Shown here one piece after another: positions 29,731 through 40,191 of a DNA stretch of 64,000 nucleotides. The position numbers and the translations under genes are program-made. The notes beneath the pieces were generated by a model that saw only the letters and a list, made by a program, of their open reading frames with translations, searched no databases and was not told where the DNA came from. Numbering within the stretch: position 1 is the stretch's first letter; every line of letters begins with the position of its first letter. Source of the DNA: Mycobacteriales bacterium (GTDB lineage Bacteria; Actinomycetota; Actinomycetes; Mycobacteriales; SCTD01); NCBI GenBank assembly GCA_030697205.1, contig JAUYQP010000028.1:1-64000 (forward strand), given 5' to 3'.

Positions 29731-30183
29731 GTGACGATCCGCGCGATCACCAGCACCGTCGAGATCTCCGCGCCCCGGGCGGTGGTCTGGGCGGTCCTTG
29801 TCGACGTCGCCCGCTACCCCGAGTGGAACCCCTTCACCGTCCGCGTCGACACGACCTTCGCCCTCGGCACCCCGGTGCGGATGCGGGTGGCGCTCCTGCC
29901 CTGGCTGGTCATCTCGCAGACGGAGGTCATCTCGTCGTACGACGAGGGCCGGTCCTTGTCCTGGGGAGTCACCATGGTGGGCCGGTGGTTCCTGCAGGCC
30001 GACCGCGTGCAGGTGCTCGAGGACCTGCCGGGCGGGGGGACGCGCTACTCGACGACGGACACGTTCGTCGGGCGCGGGGTCGCGCTCAACCACCTGCTCA
30101 CGGGGCGCCTCGTCCAGCGCGGCTTCGACGGGGTCGCCCACGGGCTGAAGCGGCGTTGCGAGTCTCCTCCTGCCGCCAGCTGA
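29731..30183 (+). CDS. SRPBCC-family protein
   Basis: The protein has 150 residues from GTG 29731. The START-like helix-grip fold is indicated by STVEISAPRAVVWAVLVDVARYPEWNPF at the N-terminus and GTRYSTTDTFVGRGVALNHL in the later strands, ending with a long C-terminal helix (QRGFDGVAHGLKRR). Such proteins bind hydrophobic ligands in a deep cavity; the ligand is unknown. Its last 86 bases overlap the convergent PAP2 gene, an unusually long antisense overlap. It lies back-to-back with the PHP gene. Confidence 0.85.
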   Translation: MTIRAITSTVEISAPRAVVWAVLVDVARYPEWNPFTVRVDTTFALGTPVRMRVALLPWLVISQTEVISSYDEGRSLSWGVTMVGRWFLQADRVQVLEDLPGGGTRYSTTDTFVGRGVALNHLLTGRLVQRGFDGVAHGLKRRCESPPAAS

Positions 30184-30835
30184 CGAGGACCGCCGCGCAC
30201 ATCGCGGTCCAGCCGGCGCCGAGGAAGAGCCCGGCGACGACGTCGCTGAGGTAGTGGACGCCGAGCAGCACCCGCGAGGCGGCGACGGCGAGCGGGATCG
30301 CGAGCGCAGCGGTGACGACGGCGGTGCGGGCGCGGCGGCCCAGCAGCGGGAGGACGGTCAGCGCGGCGGCGGTCCAGAAGGCGGCCGCCCCGAGGGAGTG
30401 GCCGCTCGGGAAGGACGGCCCGAGCGCGGTCGCCACCGGCACGTCGAACAGCGGACGGACCCGGTCGACCAGCAGCTTGATCGACGTGGACAGGACCATC
30501 GCCCCGAGCCGGGACAGCACGAGCAGCAGGGCGAGGCGGCGCAGCCCGGCCCTGGTCAGCAGCACGGCACCGACGACGGTGAGCCCGCTCAGGAGCAGCG
30601 GGTCACCGAGGTCGGTCACGAGCCCGAGCAGGTCGACCAGCCACGGGCGGCCGCTGACGAGGTCGTCGGCGGCGCGGGTCAGGTCGCGGTCGAGGTCGAC
30701 GACGACCCCGCTGTCGCCGCGGACCGCGATCGCGAGCGGCACGACGACGGCGAGCCACAGCAGCGCCGTGCCGAGCAGGAGGGCGAGCCGGAGGCCGGCC
30801 CGGGCACCGGGGTCGAGCTGGTCCTCAGTCGCCAT
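30098..30835 (-). CDS. PAP2-family membrane phosphatase
   Basis: The protein has 245 residues from ATG 30835. Six hydrophobic segments carry the acid-phosphatase signature: KLLVDRVRPLF (KxxxxxxRP), SFPSGHSLGAAAF (PSGH) and SRVLLGVHYLSDVVAG (SRxxxxxHxxxD). It removes phosphate from lipid phosphates such as phosphatidate or undecaprenyl pyrophosphate at the outer membrane face. The C-terminal 30 residues are basic and overlap the convergent SRPBCC gene. The start overlaps the end of the upstream PAP2/lipid-kinase fusion by 11 bases, so the two are probably one operon for lipid phosphate turnover. Confidence 0.9.
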   Translation of the reverse strand: MATEDQLDPGARAGLRLALLLGTALLWLAVVVPLAIAVRGDSGVVVDLDRDLTRAADDLVSGRPWLVDLLGLVTDLGDPLLLSGLTVVGAVLLTRAGLRRLALLLVLSRLGAMVLSTSIKLLVDRVRPLFDVPVATALGPSFPSGHSLGAAAFWTAAALTVLPLLGRRARTAVVTAALAIPLAVAASRVLLGVHYLSDVVAGLFLGAGWTAMCAAVLVSWRQEETRNAASARGRPRRSRAGRGAP

Positions 30836-32282
30836 CGCCGCGACGGTAGACGACGAGCGGGGTGGCGGCGGCCCGCAGCAGCAGGTGGCCGGGGCCCTCG
30901 TGAGACTCGCCGTCGCGGGCGACCCGCAGGGCGCCCTGGCGCGAGCGGACGGGGAGCTTCGCGACGACCCGCTGCTCGTAGACCCGGCTCTTGCCGAGGC
31001 GGCCGGTGAGGACCGCGGCGACGAGCCGGGCACGGGCGAAGCGCTTGTCGGCGTCGATGACCCGGATGTCGAGGCAGCCGTCGTCGAGCCGCTCGCGCCA
31101 CGACGGCGCGAACCCGGTCGGGTGGTAGTGGCCGTTGCCGGCGAACAGCGTCCAGACCTTGCGAGGCCGTCCGTCGACCTCGACCGCGACAGGGGTCGCG
31201 CCGCGGAGGACCTTGACGAGCGCGACGAGCAGCGCCGGCCACTTGCCGAGCGCCTCCTCGCGCTTCTCGCGCTCGCGCACGAGCTCGGGGTAGACGCCGA
31301 GCGCGAAGGTGTTGAGGAAGTAGAGGCCCTCGCCGTCGGCGGCCGCGCTGCCGACGGTCACCTCGACGCCCTCGCCAGCCTGCAGCGCCTCGATGACGTC
31401 GGCCGCGGCGTGGATGCCGAGCTCACCGGCGAAGTGGTCGAGGGTGCCGCCGGGGAAGACCGCGAGCGGGATGCCGGCGTCCAGCGCGTGGCCCGCGGCG
31501 CAGTTGACGGTGCCGTCACCGCCGGCGACGCCGAGCACCCTGGCGCGGGCCGCGGCGTCGGTCATCGCCTCACCGACACCCGCTCCCTCGACGAGCACGA
31601 CCTCGGCGGCGGGCAGGGCGGCGAGCACCTCGTCGCGCAGGTCCTCGGCCCGGTCGCCCGCCCCCGCGCTGCGGTTGACGACGAGCACCAGGCCCTCGCC
31701 GTCGGGAAGCGCCGGGGCCTTGTGGCCGACCGGTCGCGCGACCGCCGGGGTGGCTGGCTTGACGGGCCAGACGCGGGTCACGGCGTAGGCAGCGGCACCT
31801 CCGAGCGCGAGCCCGGCAGCGACGTCACCCGGGTAGTGCACGCCGGTGTGGACCCGTCCGTAGGCGACGCCCGCGGCCAGCAGCGCGACCGGGGCGGCGA
31901 CAGCCGGGGCCTCCAGGGCCACCCCAGCGGCGAAGGCGGCGGCGCTCGCGGAGTGGCCGCTCGGGAAGGAGCTCGACGACGGCTGCCTGCTCAGGAGCCG
32001 AGGCACCGGGACGGCGTGCAGCTGCGGGCGGTTGCGTCGTACCGACAGCTTGGCCGGCACGTTGGCGGTGGCGCTGGCCAGCGCCAGGGACGTGAGGCCG
32101 CGGACCGCGGCCCGGCGGCGCGAGCCCCCCGACAGCGCGAGCCCGGCGGCGACGACCATCCAGAGCCCGCCGTGGTTCGCCGAGCTGGTCAGCCGGGGCA
32201 GGACCCGGTCGAGGGCGGGCGCGTGCCAGGTGGCCGCTCGCGCGTAGAGGTCGCGGTCCAGCGCGTCGAGCCGTTCCAGCAC
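30825..32282 (-). CDS. PAP2 phosphatase / diacylglycerol kinase fusion
   Basis: The protein has 485 residues from GTG 32282. Residues 1-190 form a PAP2 domain (KLSVRRNRPQL, SSFPSGHSASAAAF, GRVHTGVHYPGDVAAG). Residues 200-480 form a lipid kinase catalytic domain (LVVNRSAGAG, GVAGGDGTVNCAA, FPGGTLDHFAGELG), with GGDGT as the ATP site. The fusion may take phosphate off one lipid and place it on another in the same membrane. Such fusions occur in actinobacteria. The start is the first codon after a purine-poor leader, so it is supported mainly by homology. It precedes a second PAP2 gene. Confidence 0.92.
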   Translation of the reverse strand: MLERLDALDRDLYARAATWHAPALDRVLPRLTSSANHGGLWMVVAAGLALSGGSRRRAAVRGLTSLALASATANVPAKLSVRRNRPQLHAVPVPRLLSRQPSSSSFPSGHSASAAAFAAGVALEAPAVAAPVALLAAGVAYGRVHTGVHYPGDVAAGLALGGAAAYAVTRVWPVKPATPAVARPVGHKAPALPDGEGLVLVVNRSAGAGDRAEDLRDEVLAALPAAEVVLVEGAGVGEAMTDAAARARVLGVAGGDGTVNCAAGHALDAGIPLAVFPGGTLDHFAGELGIHAAADVIEALQAGEGVEVTVGSAAADGEGLYFLNTFALGVYPELVREREKREEALGKWPALLVALVKVLRGATPVAVEVDGRPRKVWTLFAGNGHYHPTGFAPSWRERLDDGCLDIRVIDADKRFARARLVAAVLTGRLGKSRVYEQRVVAKLPVRSRQGALRVARDGESHEGPGHLLLRAAATPLVVYRRGDGD

Positions 32283-32370
32283 GGGTGCCCCCTCGTCCGG
32301 GCACCCCGCGGCGCCCCCGGGGTGAGCCTGCCCAGGCCTCGCGGCTCTACACGGCCGCTAGACGACGCGG

Positions 32371-32880
32371 TCAGACGACTTGGTGCAGCCAGGTCACCGG
32401 AGCGCCCTCGCCGGCCTCGCGGTAGGGCTCGAGCTCGGCGTCCCACGGCCCGCCCAGCAGCGCGTCGAGGCCGTGCGCGAGCTCATGACCTTGGGCGGTC
32501 GCGAGCAGGGTGCGCAGCCGGTCCTCGCCGACGAGCAGGTCGCCGTTGGCGCTCATCGCGGAGCGGTGCGCGCCGAGGGTCGGCGTCACGGCGTAGCGCT
32601 CCCCGTCACACCCGGCGCTCGGCTCCTCGGTGACCTCGTAGCGCAGCGGGTTCCAGCCGCGCAGCGCGCCCGCGAGCCGCGCCGCGGTGCCGGGACGGCC
32701 ACGCCAGCCGGTCTCGGCGCGCAGCAGACCGGGGGCGGCCGGCTGGGCGGTCCAGGACAGCGACACGCGGATCCCGAGCTCGGACGCCACGGCCCACTCG
32801 ACGTGCGGGCACAGCGCCGGCGGGCAGGAGTGCACGTAGAGCACACCTGTCGTCTGGCCAGTCCTCATGCCGATGCTCAT
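32371..32880 (-). CDS. DUF3145 family protein
   Basis: The protein has 169 residues from ATG 32880, with an AGGAGAGG ribosome-binding site eight bases before it. It matches the actinobacterial DUF3145 family throughout: GVLYVHSCPPALCPHVEWAVA, LSWTAQPAAPG, LRGWNPLRYEVTEEPSAG and NGDLLVGEDRLR, ending with WLHQVV. The role is unknown; the conserved CPH and acidic segments suggest a small regulatory or scaffolding protein. It is transcribed leftward away from a long inverted repeat at 33054-33115. Confidence 0.9.
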   Translation of the reverse strand: MSIGMRTGQTTGVLYVHSCPPALCPHVEWAVASELGIRVSLSWTAQPAAPGLLRAETGWRGRPGTAARLAGALRGWNPLRYEVTEEPSAGCDGERYAVTPTLGAHRSAMSANGDLLVGEDRLRTLLATAQGHELAHGLDALLGGPWDAELEPYREAGEGAPVTWLHQVV

Positions 32881-33053
32881 TGCAGGGTCCTCTCCTGAGG
32901 TTCGCCTTCCCCGACGGCCTCACGGATCGACCCGCTGTGGTGATCCTGCCACGCCGAGTGACGTCCCACCAGCACCACCCGCACCAACACCCCCACCGTG
33001 TCGCGCCCGTCAGCGCTCCGCCGGCCCCCAGCCCCCCACCCCACCCACGCCGG

Positions 33054-33115
33054 TGATCATCAGGGGATCTGCACGCGGCTCGCCGGCGTGTCGCGTGCAG
33101 ACCGCCTGATGATCA
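33054..33115. repeat. 62-nt imperfect palindrome in the add-DUF3145 intergenic region
   Basis: Outer arms are TGATCATCAGG (33054-33064) and CCTGATGATCA (33105-33115). Inner arms are TCTGCACGCG (33068-33077) and CGCGTGCAGA (33092-33101). Both pairs are perfect complements, separated by three-base unpaired steps and a 14-base loop that itself contains CGCCGGCG. It starts 45 bases after the add stop. It could end transcription of add, but there is no T-run. A dispersed repeat is also possible. Confidence 0.8.
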
Positions 33116-33159
33116 GGGGCAGGGGGGCAGAGGGGGCAGAGGGGGGCGGGGCGACGAGC

Positions 33160-34188
33160 TCAGGGGTACGCCGAGGCGCGCTCCCAGGTGGCGATGCCGT
33201 CGAGCAAGCGGGTCCGGACGTCGGCCGGGGCCTGCGAGGCGGTCACCGAGCAGCGGGCCAGGTCGGCCAGCTCCGCGACGGTGGCGCCGGCGTCACGGGC
33301 CAGCGCGGCGTACTGCTCGGCGAGCCCGGACCGGAAGACCAGCGGGTCGTCGGCACCGAGCGCCACCGAGACCCCCGCGGCGCGCAGCGCCCGCCAGGGC
33401 GAGGCGGCGACCGACGGCAGCACCCCGAGCGCGACGTTGGACGTCGGGCAGACCTCGCAGACGACCCCGCGGGCGGCGAGCAGCTCGAGCAGCGCCGGGT
33501 CCTCGACGGAGCGCACCCCGTGGCCGAGCCGCACCGCCCCGAGCCGCTCGACGGCGAGCCGCACCGAGCCGGGTCCGCGCAGCTCACCGGCGTGCGGGAC
33601 CGCGACGAGCCCGGCGTCGCGCGCCAGCCGGAACGCCTTCTCGAAGGCGGCCGTGTCACCGCGCGTCTCGTCGTTGGACAGCCCGAACCCGACGACGCCT
33701 GCTCCGGCGTACCTCTTGGCGACCCTGGCCAGGGTCTCCGCCTCCCCCGGGTGACGCGTGCGGTTGGCCGCGACGACAAGCGCCATCCCGACGCCGGTCG
33801 CGGCGGTCGCGTCGGCCATCGCCGACAGGATCACCTCGACGGTGCGGGCGAGGCCACCGAGCCGCGGGGCGTAGGTCGTCGGGTCGACCTGCAGCTCGAC
33901 CCAGCCGGAGCCGGCCGCGGCGTCGTCCTCGGCGATCTCCCGGACCACCCGGCGGACCTCGGTCTCACCGACGAGCAGGTCGCGTGCGGCGTCGTAGAGC
34001 CGCTGGAACTTCAGCCAGCCGCGCAGCACGGTGACGTCGAGGTCGGCGCCTTCGGGGTGGATCAGCCCGGCCGGCAGGGTGCGGCCCTGCTCGGCCGCGA
34101 GCTCGACGAGCGTCGACGGGCGCATGCCACCGGTGAGGTGCAGGTGCAGGTGCGCCTTCGGCAGCGCCACGATGCCCGAGAGGTCCAC
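33160..34188 (-). CDS. add: adenosine deaminase family protein
   Basis: The protein has 342 residues from GTG 34188. It is a TIM-barrel metal hydrolase: zinc ligands H15 and H17 in PKAHLHLHLTGG, later VPHAGELRGP (His and the catalytic Glu), LGHGVRSVEDP, and GADDP with the metal Asp. Classical adenosine deaminases have HLDG where this one has HLTGG, and E is replaced by H13 before the HxH. This is a variant common in actinobacterial members, some of which may use aminodeoxyfutalosine or other adenine-type nucleosides. So deamination of a purine nucleoside is well supported but the exact substrate is not. It is divergent from parE. Confidence 0.85.
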   Translation of the reverse strand: MDLSGIVALPKAHLHLHLTGGMRPSTLVELAAEQGRTLPAGLIHPEGADLDVTVLRGWLKFQRLYDAARDLLVGETEVRRVVREIAEDDAAAGSGWVELQVDPTTYAPRLGGLARTVEVILSAMADATAATGVGMALVVAANRTRHPGEAETLARVAKRYAGAGVVGFGLSNDETRGDTAAFEKAFRLARDAGLVAVPHAGELRGPGSVRLAVERLGAVRLGHGVRSVEDPALLELLAARGVVCEVCPTSNVALGVLPSVAASPWRALRAAGVSVALGADDPLVFRSGLAEQYAALARDAGATVAELADLARCSVTASQAPADVRTRLLDGIATWERASAYP

Positions 34189-34273
34189 ACCACATCGTGT
34201 CGGACGCCGGCCGCGTCAGTGGCAGGGGGCAGACTGTGAGGGCTTCCCGCCAGACCTCCAAGAACGGACCCGT

Positions 34274-36345
<2,072 letters not shown>

Positions 36346-36346
<1 letters not shown>

Positions 36347-38844
36347 TGCCACCCCGCAAGCGCTCCACCAGCAGCAGCGTCATCCCGCCCTTCGAGGGCG
36401 AGGGCACGATCATCGACACCGACGTCGTCGAGGAGATCGAGTCGTCCTACCTCGACTACTCCTACTCGGTCATCTACAGCCGCGCGCTGCCCGACGCCCG
36501 CGACGGCCTCAAGCCGGTCCACCGCCGCATCCTCTACTCGATGTACGACGCGGGCCTGCGGCCCGACCGCGGCTACGTCAAGTCCGCCCGCGTCGTCGGC
36601 GACGCGATGGGGAAGTACCACCCGCACGGGGACGGGGCGATCTACGACGCGATGGTGCGGCTCGCGCAGCCCTTCGCCATGCGGGTCCCGCTCATCGACG
36701 GGCACGGCAACTGGGGATCTCCTGACGACTCCGCGGCCGCCAGTCGCTACACCGAGTGCCGTCTGACGCCTGCGGCGATGTCCCTGGTGGACGGCCTCGA
36801 CGAGGAGACCGTCGACCTCGAGCCCAACTACGACGGCTCGCTGACCCAGCCGTCCGTCCTGCCTGCCGCGTTCCCGAACCTGCTCGTCAACGGCACGTCC
36901 GGCATCGCCGTCGGCATGGCCACCAACATGATCCCGCACAACCTCGTCGAGGTCGTCGACGCGGCGCAGCACCTGCTCGACAACCCCGGCGCCACCCTCG
37001 ACGAGCTGATGGCGCTCGTGCCCGGACCCGACCTCCCGACCGGCGGCCAGCTGCTCGGCATGGAGGAGGTCCGGCAGGCCTACGAGACCGGCCGCGGCGT
37101 CGTGCGGATGCGTGCGACCGCCGAGGTCGGCCCGCTCCCCCGCGGCAAGGCCCACATCACGGTCTCCGAGCTCCCCTACGGCGTCGGCACCGAGCGCGTC
37201 ATCACCAAGATCAAGGAGCTCGTCACCGGCAAGAAGCTGCAGGGCATCAGCGACGTCAAGGACCTCACCGACCGCTCGGTCGGCACCCAGCTCGTCATCG
37301 AGGTCAAGGCCGGCTTCAACCCGCAGGCCGTCCTGGCCGAGCTCTACCGCCTCACACCGCTCGAGGAGTCCTTCGGCATCAACGCCCTCGCGCTCGTCGA
37401 CGGCCAGCCGCGCACCCTCGGCCTCAAGGACCTGCTGCAGGTCTTCCTCGACCACCGCGTCGACGTCGTCACTCGCCGCTCGCGCTACCGCCTGCGCAAG
37501 GCCCAGGAGCGCGCCCACCTCGTCGAGGGCCTGCTCATCGCGCTCGCCGACATCGACCGGGTCGTGCGGATCATTCGCGCCAGCCAGGACGTCGGCGAGG
37601 CCCGCGAGCAGCTGCAGGAGCAGATCGGGCTGACCGAGATCCAGGCCGGCTACGTCCTCGACATGCAGCTGCGCCGCCTCGTCGCGCTCGAGGTCGCCAA
37701 GCTTGAGGAGGAGCTCGCCTCCCTGCGCCGGACCATCGAGGAGCTCGAGGGCATCCTCGCCAGCCCCGCCAAGCTCAAGCGGGTCATCGCCAAGGAGCTC
37801 AAGGCTGTCGCCGACGAGCACGGCACGCCCCGCCGCACCGTCCTCGTCGGCGGCGATCTCAAGGCGCTCGTGACCCGCCAGGCCACCAGCCTCGAGGTCG
37901 CCGACGAGCCCTGCGACGTCCTGCTGTCGGCCACCGGCCTGCTCGCCCGCACCCCCGTCGTGGAGGCGCTCGGCGAGGCGCGCACCGGCCGCTCGCGCCA
38001 CGACGTGGTCACAGCCACAGCGCGTACGACGACCCGCGGTCAGGTCGGCGTCCTCACCAGCGGTGGCCGCCTCGTGCGGGTCGGCGTCCTCGACGTGCCC
38101 GCCGTCCCGGCGGTGACGACCGGTGCGCTGTCCCTGCGCGGTGGCGCGCAGGCCAGCGAGTTCGTCGAGCTGGCCAAGGGCGAGACCGTCGTCGGGATCT
38201 GCTCGCTGCGCGAGGACGGCCCCGGCCTCGCCCTCGCCACCAAACAGGGCGTCGTCAAGCGCGTCACGCCCGAGTGGGCGAAGGGCGACGACATGGAGGT
38301 CATGTCCCTCAAGGGCGGCGACGAGGTCGTGGCCTGCCACGAGCTGCGCGACGGCGAGGAGGAGCTGGTCTTCTTCGCCAGCACCGGTGACCTGCTGCGC
38401 TTCCCCGCCTCGCAGGTGCGCCCGCAGGGCCGCACCGCCGGCGGCATGGCCGGCATGAAGCTCGACGCCGGGGCGACTGTCGTCGGCTTCTGCGCCGTGC
38501 CGCTGACCAGTGACACGCTCTTCGGCCCCGAGCCGGTCGTCGTCACCGGCGGCGGCCTGCCGCCCGAGAAGGGCAAGGGCCCCGGCGTGGTGTCCAGCGT
38601 CAAGGTGACCCCGCTGTCGGAGTACCCGCGCAAGGGCCGCGCCACCGGCGGTGTCCGCTGCCAGCGGCTGCTGTCCGGCGAGTCGCTGCTCGTCCTCGGC
38701 TGGGCCGGCCCCTCGCCGGCCTGGGCCTGCGCCAAGGGCGGCGACCCCGTGCCGCTGCCCGAGGCGGTCGGCAAGCGCGACGGGTCCGGCTCCCCCGTCG
38801 AGGTCCCGCCCGTCGCCGTCGGCAACGCCCACCTCGGCGGCTGA
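36346..38844 (+). CDS. parC: DNA topoisomerase IV subunit A (GyrA/ParC family)
   Basis: The protein has 832 residues from ATG 36346. The breakage-reunion domain has [21 protein letters not shown], the catalytic Tyr135 in ASRYTECRL, and the quinolone-determining stretch [18 protein letters not shown]. The position equal to Ser83 of E. coli GyrA is Gly97, while Asp101 matches Asp87. The C-terminal part (from about 500) carries beta-pinwheel repeats such as [19 protein letters not shown], with no clear GyrA box. It is translationally coupled to parE (TGATG). Together they form the heterotetrameric enzyme that separates daughter chromosomes. Confidence 0.94.
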
Positions 38845-38847
38845 CCG

Positions 38848-38979
38848 ATGGAGCGCGGCGACTGGGACGCCCCCGCCGCTGCGCTGCCCGACCCGCTGCC
38901 GCCGCTGCCCGCGCGGCTGCAGCGGATCGCCGACCTCACCGGGCCGACCCGCGGGAGCACGGCGCGCGGCGACGACTGA
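38848..38979 (+). CDS. small hypothetical protein downstream of parC
   Basis: A 43-residue frame starts at ATG 38848, three bases after the parC stop, and ends at 38979, just before a strong terminator. The product (MERGDWDAPAAALPDPLPPL...) is proline-rich and then basic, with no domain. Its position between the parC stop and the terminator means it would be transcribed with parEC. It has no ribosome-binding site beyond the end of parC (GGCGGC), so it could be untranslated trailer. Confidence 0.35.
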   Translation: MERGDWDAPAAALPDPLPPLPARLQRIADLTGPTRGSTARGDD

Positions 38980-38983
38980 CATG

Positions 38984-39024
38984 ACGCAGGGCCGGTCACC
39001 TCGATGGTGACCGGCCCTGTGCGT
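38984..39024. terminator. bidirectional hairpin terminator
   Basis: AGGGCCGGTCACC (38988-39000) pairs perfectly with GGTGACCGGCCCT (39006-39018) across a five-base loop, and outer bases extend the stem. It lies between the convergent parEC operon and the secreted-protein gene, 20 bases from the latter's stop. A T-rich tail is weak, as is usual in GC-rich actinobacteria. Confidence 0.85.
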
Positions 39025-39044
39025 CGTTGCCTGCGCGAGAGCGC

Positions 39045-39527
39045 CTACTTGTAGGTGTAGGTGAAGCTGACGTTGGCGTTGGGACCACCGGCGTAGTTGC
39101 AGACCGCGATCCGCAGCTCCTGGGCCTTCTTGATCTTCGCGGTGAGCTTCTCGACGTTGGCGGTGCCGACCGAGCTCGGGTCGCCGGTCGTGGTGCCGGC
39201 GCCCTCGGCGACGACGGCGCCCTTGGCGTCGAGCAGCGTGATGTCCCAGTCGCCGGCGAAGCCGGTGACGTCGACGGTGAGGGTGCCGGGCCCGGTCGGC
39301 TTGATGGCCCGCGTCGTCGTGCTCACGCCCTCGAGCATCGGGTCCATGCAGCTCGTCTCGGTCTCGACGGGCGTGCCCCCGACGAGCGGGAAGGGCGCCG
39401 GGATCCCGGTGACGGAGTAGGTCGCGGTGATCGGCTTGGGCTTGGCCTTGGCGGGAGCAGCGACGGCGGGCGCGAAGGCACCCGCCGCAGCGACGGCGAC
39501 GAGGGCGAGAGGCAGGGCCTTGCGCAT
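39045..39527 (-). CDS. secreted protein, first of two tandem paralogues
   Basis: The protein has 160 residues from ATG 39527, with GAGGAACC before it. A classic signal peptide (MRKALPLALVAVAAAGAFAPAVAAPA) leads to a mature beta-rich domain. The latter contains SCMDP, TTRAIKPTGPGTLTVDVTGF, GDWDITLLDAKGAVVAEGAG and RIAVCNYAGGPNANVSF, and ends in YTYK. The GTLTVDVTGFxGDWDI block resembles the core of pre-peptidase C-terminal (PPC) domains. Two cysteines (SCM and AVCN) could form a disulfide. The role is unknown; it is exported. About half of its residues match the neighbour at 39637-40110. Confidence 0.8.
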   Translation of the reverse strand: MRKALPLALVAVAAAGAFAPAVAAPAKAKPKPITATYSVTGIPAPFPLVGGTPVETETSCMDPMLEGVSTTTRAIKPTGPGTLTVDVTGFAGDWDITLLDAKGAVVAEGAGTTTGDPSSVGTANVEKLTAKIKKAQELRIAVCNYAGGPNANVSFTYTYK

Positions 39528-39570
39528 GAGGTTCCTCCGTGAGCGATCTGCCGGGGTGTCGGGACGCAGA

Positions 39571-39601
39571 ACGAGCCGCCACCTCGGAGGTGACGGCTCG
39601 T
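39571..39601. terminator. hairpin between the two secreted-protein genes
   Basis: ACGAGCCGCCACCTC (39571-39585) and GAGGTGACGGCTCGT (39587-39601) form a 15-pair stem with one C-A mismatch and a one-base loop at minimum. It lies 35 bases downstream of the stop of the second paralogue and upstream of the first, so each copy is probably its own transcript. Confidence 0.75.
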
Positions 39602-39636
39602 CGGCACAGCGCCCGAGAGCGGGCGCCGATATGTCC

Positions 39637-40110
39637 CTACTTGTAGACGTAGGTGTACTTCACGTTGGCCTGCAGGCTGCCCAGGAAGTTGCAGACCGCG
39701 ATGAGGATCGTGCTGGCCTTCTTGAACTTCACGACCGCCTTCTCCGCCGCACCCGGCGTCGTGAGGGCGGTGGGCGTCGCGGTGCCGGCACCGACGGCGA
39801 CCATCTCGCGCTTGTCGTTCATGATCGTGATGTCCCAGTCGCCGGTGAAGCCGGTGACGTCCACGGTCAGCGTGCCCGCACCGACGGTCTTGATGGTCTT
39901 GGTGGTGGTGCTGAGACCCTCGAACTCGGAGTTCATGCAGCTCGACGACTCCTCGACCGGCGTAGCGCCGGTCAGCGGCAGCGGGATCGGCGCACCGGTC
40001 ACGGCGTAGGAGGCGGTGATGGGCTTGGGCTTCGGCGGCGCGGCGACGGCGGGCGCGAAAGCACCCGCGGCGAGGACGGCGACGGCGGAGAGGGAGACGG
40101 CCTTGCGCAT
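39637..40110 (-). CDS. secreted protein, second of two tandem paralogues
   Basis: The protein has 157 residues from ATG 40110, with GGAGG before it. The signal peptide MRKAVSLSAVAVLAAGAFAPAVAA is nearly the same as in the downstream copy. The mature part repeats the same plan: PKPITASYAVTG, SSCMNSEFEGLSTTTKTIKT, GTLTVDVTGFTGDWDITIMN and ILIAVCNFLGSLQANVKYTY, ending in VYK. The two cysteines are conserved. The copies have drifted enough that the duplication is not recent. The function is unknown. A stem-loop separates it from the first copy. Confidence 0.8.
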   Translation of the reverse strand: MRKAVSLSAVAVLAAGAFAPAVAAPPKPKPITASYAVTGAPIPLPLTGATPVEESSSCMNSEFEGLSTTTKTIKTVGAGTLTVDVTGFTGDWDITIMNDKREMVAVGAGTATPTALTTPGAAEKAVVKFKKASTILIAVCNFLGSLQANVKYTYVYK

Positions 40111-40191
40111 GGAGACCTCCAGGAGCGGGCGTGTGCCGGGTCCCCCTGGTTTCGCCGCCGGGCTCCCGACTCCTGCCTGGACAGCACGACC

